From Synechococcaceae bacterium WB8_1B_136 (GTDB lineage: Bacteria; Cyanobacteriota; Cyanobacteriia; PCC-6307; Cyanobiaceae), in NCBI GenBank assembly GCA_010029175.1, contig RGNC01000003.1, positions 1-32,875 on the forward strand: 32,875 nucleotides of DNA. The letters run 5' to 3'. Under the pieces are notes generated by a model. The model ran no database searches. It was not told the origin of the DNA and was given only the letters and a program-made list of their open reading frames with translations. Positions 24,079 through 31,369 of the stretch are shown here, one piece after another (the stretch's first letter is position 1; each line of letters begins with the position of its first letter). Both the position numbers and the translations under genes were made by a program.

Positions 24079-25431
24079 TCAGCTCTTGATCTTGAGGCTG
24101 CTCAGATAGGCCTGGGGATTGCTGGGGTCGTAGATCGTTCCGTCGAAAAACACCTCCTTGCCACGGCTGGGCGACGTTGGAATGTCCTTGGCCGGAAGCC
24201 CCAACTCCTTGGCGGCCTTCAACCAGAGGTCGTCACGGACAACACGGTTGTTGATGGCTTCGGCCTGCTGGATGCTGTCTACGGTGCCGGGGTAGAACTT
24301 CCAGCGGAGAGATTCAATCAGGAACCACAGGGTGAGGCTCTTGTAGGGGTAGGAGATCACCCCTCGGTCGCTGTTCCAGTAGAGCGGCCCCAGCTTCGGG
24401 TTCGTTTCGCGTGTGCCATTGGCACCGATCCTGTACTGACCCTTGAGGGATTCTTGCAGCACTGAAACGGGTACGTTGTACCACTTTCTGGAACTAAGAA
24501 TCTTTGCTGCCTCATCTTTGTTTTCCGCTTTGTCGAGCCACATCTGCGCTTCGATCAAGCCCTTGAGCAGTGCAACGGCAGCCTTGGGATGCTTGTTCAC
24601 CCAGTCTGAACGAACAGCCAGGTATTCCTCAGGGTGTACCTTCCAGATCTGTGCGGTGGTGGCTGCGAGGTAGCCCACGTTGTCCTTGGCGATGCGGGAA
24701 GGCCAGGGATCTCCTGTCGAAAAGGCCTCCATCGTGCCGTTTTTCATGCCTTGCAGTGTTTCTGGAGCCGGCACAGTGAGGAGTTCCACGTCCTTGTTGG
24801 GATTCACGCCGCCAGCGGCCAGCCAGTAACGGATCCAGATGTCCTGGTTGGCCTTCGGGAAGGTGTAGGCGGCCCGGAACTTACGGCCTTCCTTCTGGCT
24901 AAACGTCTTGAAGAAGCCATTTGAAGTCTTCTTCAGGTCGTAGCTGAGATTGCCATCCTTCACCGAATTTGCCGCAGCGATGCCATTGCCCTGGCTCATC
25001 AGCATCGCGAGCACAACCATCGGTACTTTTTTGCCATTGGTGATGGCGCCTTCACTGATCATCTGGGGCATGGGCAGCTGCCACTGACCGCCGTCGATTC
25101 CACCCCCGGCTGACCCCAACACCACGTTGTCGCGTGCTGCGGCCCAGCTCGCCTGCTTGCTTAACTTCACATCCAACCCATGCTTTGAAAAGAAGCCTTT
25201 CTCCACACCCACCACAAGGGGTGCAGCTTCAAGAATCGGCACAAAACCGAGATTGACTGTCCCGGTTTCCAGCTGGCTGGCAGCTTGGCTGTTGACAGCT
25301 GTTTGTGGCGAAGATCCTGAAGCGCCCCCAGTGCCGGTCTTGCTGGGGGGGTTACCCATGCAGCTTGTCAGCAGAATCGAGCTGGAGAGTGTCCCGGCGA
25401 TTAGAGCCAGACAGGTGTGACGCTTTGTCAT
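24079..25431 (-). CDS. nrtA: Nitrate-type substrate-binding lipoprotein NrtA
   Basis: 450 aa from the ATG at 25431. The N terminus is a lipoprotein signal peptide (MTKRHTCLALIAGTLSSSIL then LTSC, C24), followed by a Gly/Ser/Thr linker tethering the periplasmic binding domain. VNLGFVPILEAAPLVVGVEK, SKQASWAAARDNVVLGSAGG and RYWLAAGGVNPNKDVELLTV place it in the NrtA/CmpA family. W96 and K230 (QGMKNGTMEAF) match recalled nitrate contacts, and K230 argues against CmpA, which has Glu. But recalled Gln155 and His196 of Synechocystis NrtA align to N149 and Q196, so the ligand could differ. Base composition is visibly lower in GC than the neighbours. Confidence 0.85.
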   Translation of the reverse strand: MTKRHTCLALIAGTLSSSILLTSCMGNPPSKTGTGGASGSSPQTAVNSQAASQLETGTVNLGFVPILEAAPLVVGVEKGFFSKHGLDVKLSKQASWAAARDNVVLGSAGGGIDGGQWQLPMPQMISEGAITNGKKVPMVVLAMLMSQGNGIAAANSVKDGNLSYDLKKTSNGFFKTFSQKEGRKFRAAYTFPKANQDIWIRYWLAAGGVNPNKDVELLTVPAPETLQGMKNGTMEAFSTGDPWPSRIAKDNVGYLAATTAQIWKVHPEEYLAVRSDWVNKHPKAAVALLKGLIEAQMWLDKAENKDEAAKILSSRKWYNVPVSVLQESLKGQYRIGANGTRETNPKLGPLYWNSDRGVISYPYKSLTLWFLIESLRWKFYPGTVDSIQQAEAINNRVVRDDLWLKAAKELGLPAKDIPTSPSRGKEVFFDGTIYDPSNPQAYLSSLKIKS

Positions 25432-25854
25432 GGTGAAATGGATCGGTGTGGGAGGTGTTGGCGCTGAAAGTTGAGGGTCAGCCAATATGACTAACCCTTG
25501 GTCTCTAGGCTGCTAACTATCCTTAGTGGCATAAGAAATGCCGGGAAGGGAAGGTTGAGACCCCAGGAATCGGATCCGCCGGAACGTTAGGAAGTGCGTC
25601 TGTTCCCTTGGGGCGGCTTGGCCTGCAGTGGTTCTGACTGTGGTGATAAGTTGCGATTATGGTTGGCCGTGACTGGTTGTCGGTTGCCAACTTCTGGCAG
25701 TCTCCAGCTGTGATGGGCTTCCCTCTAGTCTCAAACGATCGTCATCTCCGTGATCAAGCGGTCGCGGAAGATTAGAAGCTGTCTGAGAGGTGCTGGGTCG
25801 GTTGGTTCTCAGTGTTCCTGACTGTGTTGATCAGTCTTGGTTATCTGGGCTGAA
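25432..25854. other. Non-coding region upstream of nrtA, putative regulatory
   Basis: No convincing gene on either strand in 423 bases, and more A/T than the surroundings. It contains CTTA-GTGGCA-TAAG (25522-25535), an inverted repeat resembling but one base shorter in spacing than LysR-type TTA-N7/8-TAA sites. CTAAC is repeated at 25491 and 25513. An imperfect direct repeat of about 35 bases lies at 25631-25665 and 25814-25849 (shared core CTGACTGTG-TTGAT or close). A weak -10-like CATATT on the minus strand lies at about 25482-25487. I see no canonical NtcA site (GTA-N8-TAC) by eye. The nrtA promoter must lie here; an unannotated small RNA cannot be excluded. Confidence 0.45.
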
Positions 25855-26034
25855 TCATCTGCCGGGCTGCCACAGGCGTCCTGGCAGCACCAGCCAGAAG
25901 CCGAGCACCATCGCCAGCATCAGCAGAAAGCGGGCACTTAGGAAGCGAATCACGTTTTCACGCGTCAGCAGTGTGGCCTCGAAGGCCTGCAGGTGCTGCT
26001 GCAGCGTTCTCCACCATTGCAGGGGCATAGCCAT
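25855..26034 (-). CDS. Small membrane protein, function unknown
   Basis: 59 aa if started at the ATG at 26034 (MAMPLQWWRTLQQHLQAFEA). One strong membrane helix at about residues 33-50 (ARFLLMLAMVLGFWLVLPG) follows a soluble amphipathic N-terminal part. A longer frame to 26082 exists, with less protein-like added residues. It lies 89 bp downstream of the sigma factor on the same strand and could be co-transcribed. No family recognised; short length and lack of known relatives keep confidence low. Confidence 0.42.
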   Translation of the reverse strand: MAMPLQWWRTLQQHLQAFEATLLTRENVIRFLSARFLLMLAMVLGFWLVLPGRLWQPGR

Positions 26035-26123
26035 TTTCCTGGGGCCACCGATGTGTGGTGTGGCTACCCAAGTCAGCGGCAAATTAGGCAGCCCGGGTTG
26101 GCTGTTGGGGCGGTTCGCTCCAG

Positions 26124-27116
<993 letters not shown>

Positions 27117-27237
27117 GGGCTGGAGCCTTGGGCAAGATCAGAGTTGCGAAACCATAGAGGGCGCCGGCGGTTAACTGACGATCTCCCCCAGAACTGGTTT
27201 CGGCTATCTACGCTGCCCGCTAATTCATCTGCTCCCG

Positions 27238-28107
27238 GTGGCCGCGCTTCGGCTTCGCGATCACCCCAGCTACTGCGGCCAACGGGTTGTTCTGGCCACC
27301 ATGCACGGCAAGGAGCGAGCCATGGGCCGGCCCTTCCGCCATGCTCTGGGGGTGGAGCTGGTGCTGCCCTCCAACCTCAATACGGACAGCCTGGGCACCT
27401 TCTCCGGGGAGACAGCCCGCCCGGCCGATGCCGCCAGCACCTGCCGGAACAAGGCTGAGGCTGGCATGGCCATCACCGGTTTGCCGTTGGGCCTGGCCAG
27501 CGAGGGCAGTTTCGGCCCGCATCCGGCCGTTCCGCTGGTGGCGGTGGGCCACGAATGGATGACCTTCGTGGATGGCGCTCAGGGGTTGGCGATCACGGAG
27601 CAGCTTCTCTGCTGGCGCACCAATTTCAGCCACTGCCTTCTGGCTCCAGGGGAGGATCCAGCGGCCTGGCTCCAGCGGGTGGGCTTCCCGACCCATGCCG
27701 TGATCGTGCGTCCCAACGGCCTTGGTGCCGCGGTGGCCAAGGGGCTTCAATTCCTCGACCAGCTCACGGCGGCAGTGCAATGGGCCGCCGCCCACTCCAA
27801 CGACGGCAGCGTTCTGCTGGAGACGGACATGCGCGCCCACCTGAATCCCACCCGGATGGCGAGCCTCCGCCGCCTGGCCTTCCGCCTGGCACGCCGGATT
27901 CGCAGCCGCTGTCCAGCCTGTTCAGCCCCGGGCTGGGGGTGGATGGATCGCATCAGCGGCTTGCCCTGCCGCTGGTGCGGTGCACCCACTCCGCTGACCC
28001 AGTTTGAGCTGCACGGTTGTGCTGCCTGTGGTCACCGCCAGCATCACCCGCGCCGGGACGGCATGGTGACCGCCGATCCTGGCCAGTGCCCTGACTGCAA
28101 CCCTTAG
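27238..28107 (+). CDS. DUF6671-like protein with C-terminal zinc ribbons
   Basis: 289 aa starting at a GTG (VAALRLRDHPSYCGQRVVLA). The body includes VVLATMHGKERAMGRPF, ELVLPSNLNTDSLGTFSGE, GPHPAVPLVAVGHEWM and VLLETDMRAHLNPTRM, a set I associate with DUF6671 proteins of unknown function. The C-terminal 65 residues carry cysteine pairs CPAC, CRWC, CAAC and CPDC, enough for two zinc ribbons. The acidic/His motifs (TMHGKE, ETDMRAH) could form a metal or phosphate site, but no catalysis is known. It is divergent from the sigma factor (121-bp gap) and convergent with frp. Confidence 0.75.
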   Translation: MAALRLRDHPSYCGQRVVLATMHGKERAMGRPFRHALGVELVLPSNLNTDSLGTFSGETARPADAASTCRNKAEAGMAITGLPLGLASEGSFGPHPAVPLVAVGHEWMTFVDGAQGLAITEQLLCWRTNFSHCLLAPGEDPAAWLQRVGFPTHAVIVRPNGLGAAVAKGLQFLDQLTAAVQWAAAHSNDGSVLLETDMRAHLNPTRMASLRRLAFRLARRIRSRCPACSAPGWGWMDRISGLPCRWCGAPTPLTQFELHGCAACGHRQHHPRRDGMVTADPGQCPDCNP

Positions 28108-28132
28108 GACGCCGCTGGTCGGTCCGCCTGGT

Positions 28133-28459
28133 TCAGAACCGGGCCATGGCAGTGATCTTGCCCAGCTTCTCGGCGTCGAGGCCCTGGAGCTCCTCAGGCT
28201 GCAACAGTCCTTCCTTGATCAAACTGGCGAAGGTGAACAGCAGGCCCTCAAAGCGGAAATCGAAGCGTCCTTCGATCACGTGGCGTTGAATGCTGATGAA
28301 GTCGTGGAGTTGCCACACCGCTTCCGCGCCCGCGAGCTCGACGGCCTGCAGTTTGATGGCGGCGATCAAGCCCGCCACAGCGCGGGTGTAGGCCTGCTCA
28401 AAAGCAACCCGCGCCACGGTTTGCTCCTCTTCTGTCCAGCCGACAAGGGTGATGTCCAT
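28133..28459 (-). CDS. frp: Fluorescence recovery protein
   Basis: 108 aa, the family length. FRP binds the C-terminal domain of light-activated OCP, detaches it from the phycobilisome and speeds its return to the inactive orange form. The conserved dimer/active-surface block reads VWQLHDFISIQRHVIEGRFD; W49, D53 and R59 match W50, D54 and R60 that I recall as critical in the Synechocystis protein. The end LDAEKLGKITAMARF also fits. It is the third gene of ocp-crtW-frp, 22 bp after crtW. The presence of FRP implies an OCP1-type quencher. Confidence 0.9.
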   Translation of the reverse strand: MDITLVGWTEEEQTVARVAFEQAYTRAVAGLIAAIKLQAVELAGAEAVWQLHDFISIQRHVIEGRFDFRFEGLLFTFASLIKEGLLQPEELQGLDAEKLGKITAMARF

Positions 28460-28481
28460 GTTGGGACGCTACTGCGCCGCA

Positions 28482-29174
28482 TCAGGCGCCGCGAGCCTGA
28501 GGCAACTGGTGCCAGGCCAGTTCTGGCGCCTGATGGTGCTCGAGGTGGTACCCGAAGTGATAGCAGGCCAGCAGCGAAAGCCAGGTCGGCAGCTCCAGGC
28601 TGGCCGCCCGGTGCGGATTGCTATTGGAGGCGGGGTTGCGATGGGGGAGGTAGGTGCCCACCACAAACAGCTGCAGGGAACTCAGCAGCAGCGGCACGGT
28701 GCACAGCAGCAACACCGCCCCCGCTGAACTCAGCAGGGCCAGCAGGCCCCAACCAGCCAGCAGCCCAGCCATCTGCAGCGGGCGCAGGTAGCCCGCCATG
28801 AACCTGGCGTACCAGGCCAGAGGGTTGGGCTGCCCCGGGCCATGAAAGTCAGGGTCGAGCCGGGAACCGGAATGGCGATGGTGCTGCTGATGCTTGCGCC
28901 GCAGAGGCGCGAAGCCCAGGCAGCCATAGAGCCCCAGGGCCAGCTGCCCCATGCCGTCATTGAGTGCAGGCCGCTCAGGCAGCAACACCCCATGCATGGC
29001 GTCGTGGCCAACGATGAACAGCCCCGTCTGCAGGAGTGTGCGCCCCAGCACCAGCCCCAGCAGTGCCAGCGGGGCAAGTTGGCTGAGGTCTGCCCAGAGC
29101 AGGCCAAGGCTGGCGAGCCAACCCAGAAGGATCAGCCCTGCCAGCACGAGCCCCCGACGGGTGGGGCTGCTCAA
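28482..29174 (-). CDS. crtW: Beta-carotene ketolase CrtW
   Basis: 230 aa integral membrane di-iron oxygenase. Histidine clusters are H57-DAM-H61, H95-QQHH followed by RHSG, and HFGYHLEHH at 206-214, which together coordinate the di-iron centre. It adds 4-keto groups to the beta-ionone ring, making echinenone or canthaxanthin and, with CrtR, 3'-hydroxyechinenone. The start is a TTG inside the ocp stop (TTGA, 29171-29174); no better start is in frame. Placement between ocp and frp means the carotenoid-forming enzyme is made together with the protein that binds the product. CrtW is preferred over CrtO because it is short and lacks a flavin domain. Confidence 0.93.
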   Translation of the reverse strand: MSSPTRRGLVLAGLILLGWLASLGLLWADLSQLAPLALLGLVLGRTLLQTGLFIVGHDAMHGVLLPERPALNDGMGQLALGLYGCLGFAPLRRKHQQHHRHSGSRLDPDFHGPGQPNPLAWYARFMAGYLRPLQMAGLLAGWGLLALLSSAGAVLLLCTVPLLLSSLQLFVVGTYLPHRNPASNSNPHRAASLELPTWLSLLACYHFGYHLEHHQAPELAWHQLPQARGA

Positions 29175-30124
29175 CGGGCGAACTTGAGCAGTTCCGCAGG
29201 CGAAGCCAGCAGATCGATGGCCACGAAGTAGATCTTGCCCTCTGGATTCAGCAGGAAGCGCCAGGCCACGTTCATGCCGATGCCGGCACCGAACCAGGGG
29301 GTCTGCACCTTGCCGGTCACCTTGATCTGGGTGTAGCCATCCTCACTGGGCTCGGCGTAGCCCCGTTCCGGCAGCAGGCGCAGGTTCTGGCAATCCTCGC
29401 GGAAGAAGCGCAGGATCGCCTCGGTGCCCACGATCGGTTTCTGGAAAGGAGGCTGCAGGGCGCCATCCGCCAGGAACAGCTGGATCAGGTTGTCGAAATC
29501 GTTGGCGTTCAGCAGATCCATGTAGCTGTTCACCGTGGGGTTGATCACCCCCTCGATGAACACCTTCTTGCGACTGGCCTCCGGGGTCGGCGCCACCACC
29601 GGCTCCGCTACCCGCTGGCCCTCACCCTTGGCGGGGTCGTATCCCATGTCCACCACGAAGTTGCGCAGCAGGGTGATCTGCTGGCCCTGTTCCACGCCCT
29701 TCACGGAACTGAGCACCGAGGCCGCGTTGGCCGACAGCTGATAGCCCTCGGGGATGGGGGCCACGATGCCTGCCGCCATCCACTGGCCCAGCTGATACCA
29801 GAAACCCAGCTTGATGTTCACCGACCAGTTGGCGTAGGTGCGCCCGATCGGGGTGTCGCTTCGGTTGGCCAGATCGCACATCACCTGGCTCTGCTCGCTG
29901 AAGCCCATGGCCTTGATCTGGTTGAGCACCGGCTCGGCGAACTGCATCCGCGCCGCACCGGGTGCCGCCACGGTGATGGTGGTGCCCATCTCCAGGTAGG
30001 CGTACCAGATCAGAGCCAGCTGATCTTCAGCGCTGAGCAGACGGAAGCGCGCGGTGATGGCGGGCACCACGTCCGCTGCGAGGGTGTCCGGAAAGATCCG
30101 GGTGGCCTTCTCAAGCGTGAACAT
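29171..30124 (-). CDS. ocp: Orange carotenoid protein
   Basis: 317 aa, exactly full length. OCP senses blue-green light through a bound ketocarotenoid and quenches phycobilisome energy. The N-terminal helical domain (IWYAYLEMGTTI with Y43; LGFWYQLGQWMAAG with W109) and the C-terminal NTF2-like domain (INPTVNSYMDLLNANDFDNL with Y201; NVAWRFLLNPEGKIYF with W288) contain the carotenoid contacts. Y201 and W288 are the keto-group hydrogen-bond donors, so light switching should work. R154 (TLLRNFVVDMGYD) corresponds to the salt-bridge Arg155; its partner Glu244 appears to be Asp here (FREDCQN), by recalled alignment. First gene of the photoprotection operon; an inverted repeat lies just upstream. 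Confidence 0.97.
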   Translation of the reverse strand: MFTLEKATRIFPDTLAADVVPAITARFRLLSAEDQLALIWYAYLEMGTTITVAAPGAARMQFAEPVLNQIKAMGFSEQSQVMCDLANRSDTPIGRTYANWSVNIKLGFWYQLGQWMAAGIVAPIPEGYQLSANAASVLSSVKGVEQGQQITLLRNFVVDMGYDPAKGEGQRVAEPVVAPTPEASRKKVFIEGVINPTVNSYMDLLNANDFDNLIQLFLADGALQPPFQKPIVGTEAILRFFREDCQNLRLLPERGYAEPSEDGYTQIKVTGKVQTPWFGAGIGMNVAWRFLLNPEGKIYFVAIDLLASPAELLKFAR

Positions 30125-30135
30125 CGGCAGGGCTC

Positions 30136-30158
30136 ATCTGTTAAAGAGTCTTACAGAT
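30136..30158. promoter_or_regulatory. Inverted repeat upstream of ocp
   Basis: ATCTGT (30136-30141) and ACAGAT (30153-30158), 6-bp perfect arms separated by 11 bases, end 12 bases before the ocp ATG. The spacer is A/T-rich, including TTAAAG. It could be an operator, part of the core promoter or a small hairpin in the leader. Confidence 0.4.
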
Positions 30159-30265
30159 CCTAGGTGACTGCCGGGCGGTCTGGCTCGCTGGGTGCTAATC
30201 AGGCGCGCTTTTGCCTGCTCGCCGCTGCCGTTGAGTTCGGCGCGGTGATGCCTGGGTGGCCTTGA

Positions 30266-31006
30266 ATGGGGGCCCTGGTGCTGGTTCCGGTGCGTCCCTG
30301 GAGCTCCATCCCCATCGCTCCGGTTGATGAGCCGCTGGAGATGCTGCCCTCCGAGTTGCTGCGGATCGAGCCCCATCCCTATGCCGCCGTGGGCGCTCCG
30401 TATGGCGATGGGGCCTCGCCATTCCGGCTGCGGCAGCAGGTGGTGGCACGTCTGCTCCAGGCCCAGACCTGCCTGCAGCAGCAGCAGCCCCAGTGGCGTC
30501 TGGCGATTTTCGATGCCTGGCGCCCTCTGGCGGTTCAGCGGTTCATGGTGGAGCACGCCATCCAGCAGGAGTGCGACGCAAGGGGCATCCACCACCAGCT
30601 GCCCTCCCCTGAGCGGGATGCGGTGGTGGCCGAAGTAGGGCGCTTCTGGGCTCCGCCCTGTGAGGATCCGGCAATGCCACCGCCCCACAGCACCGGTGCG
30701 GCGGTGGATCTCACCCTGGCCTGCCTCGACGGCCAGTTGCTCGATCTGGGTTCCCCGATTGATGCCATCGGTGCTGTCTCGGAACCCGACCACTACCGCC
30801 GCGTTGCCGAGCGCAGCGCTGCCGGCGATGGGCGCACCCGGGCGCTGCTGTTTGATCAGCGCCGCGATCTGCTGCGGCAGGTGATGGAGGATGCCGGCTT
30901 CGCCCGGCATCCCAATGAGTGGTGGCACTTCAGCTGGGGGGATCAGCTATGGGCCTGGCGCACGGGCAGCCCGCAGGCGCGCTATGGCCGGTGGCAGGGG
31001 GGCTGA
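30266..31006 (+). CDS. D-alanyl-D-alanine dipeptidase (VanX family, M15D)
   Basis: 246 aa zinc peptidase that hydrolyses D-Ala-D-Ala. The family residues are visible: FDAWRPLAVQRFM with R86, PPHSTGAAVDLTL with zinc ligands H141 and D148, and NEWWHFSWGD with catalytic E218 and zinc ligand H221. There is no vanH/vanA nearby, so it is the housekeeping or scavenging type (DdpX-like), recycling peptidoglycan dipeptide, not a resistance operon. No signal peptide is seen, so a cytoplasmic location is likely. It is divergent from ocp (141-bp gap) and convergent with the small secreted protein. Confidence 0.9.
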   Translation: MGALVLVPVRPWSSIPIAPVDEPLEMLPSELLRIEPHPYAAVGAPYGDGASPFRLRQQVVARLLQAQTCLQQQQPQWRLAIFDAWRPLAVQRFMVEHAIQQECDARGIHHQLPSPERDAVVAEVGRFWAPPCEDPAMPPPHSTGAAVDLTLACLDGQLLDLGSPIDAIGAVSEPDHYRRVAERSAAGDGRTRALLFDQRRDLLRQVMEDAGFARHPNEWWHFSWGDQLWAWRTGSPQARYGRWQGG

Positions 31007-31015
31007 GGAGGTGCT

Positions 31016-31369
31016 TCAGCGATCCAGGCCGAGACTTTCGGCCAGGGCCTGCGCCTGCTCCTTGCTCATCAACCCCGAAGTGATGCAGCGGTTGATGCTG
31101 CTCACCGTCAGGTCGCGCTGCAGCCGTTGCAACTGGGCTACCACCGCCGGAGATTCCTCCTGGTAGGCCCCCAGTTGCTGGCGGTAGGCGGCCTGCATCA
31201 GCTCCGGCCTGCAGGTGGTGGGGTCGGGGTTGTACTCCCTGGGGGTGGAGGCTGGTGGCGCCGGCACCCCCTGGCGCGACTGGGCCCTGCTGCCCGTCGG
31301 CCACAGCAGTCCAACCGCCACCAGCACCGCCAGCCAGCCGGCCTGGCCCGCCATGGGGCCCACGCTCAT
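31016..31369 (-). CDS. Small secreted protein, function unknown
   Basis: 117 aa from the ATG at 31369, which overlaps the sulfite reductase stop (ATGA, 31366-31369). An N-terminal signal peptide (AGQAGWLAVLVAVGLLWPTG then SRAQ) suggests export to the periplasm or thylakoid lumen. The mature part has a Pro/Ser linker, two cysteines (PTTCRPELM and INRCITSG) that could form a disulfide, and helices such as AVVAQLQRLQRDLTVSSINR. The tight overlap implies co-translation with sir, but I do not recognise the family, and no link to sulfite reduction is evident. Confidence 0.7.
   Translation of the reverse strand: MSVGPMAGQAGWLAVLVAVGLLWPTGSRAQSRQGVPAPPASTPREYNPDPTTCRPELMQAAYRQQLGAYQEESPAVVAQLQRLQRDLTVSSINRCITSGLMSKEQAQALAESLGLDR

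Noticed and set aside
20282-25431. Assignment of the ABC operon to bicarbonate (CmpABCD) or cyanate (CynABD) uptake
   Set aside because: The lysine in MKNGTME fits NrtA rather than CmpA, and the NrtC fusion with a fourth gene does not fit cyn. Kept as nrt, with the ligand caveat noted.
30266-31006. Vancomycin-resistance vanX
   Set aside because: No vanH, vanA or two-component genes nearby; a lone D-Ala-D-Ala dipeptidase is a normal scavenging enzyme.
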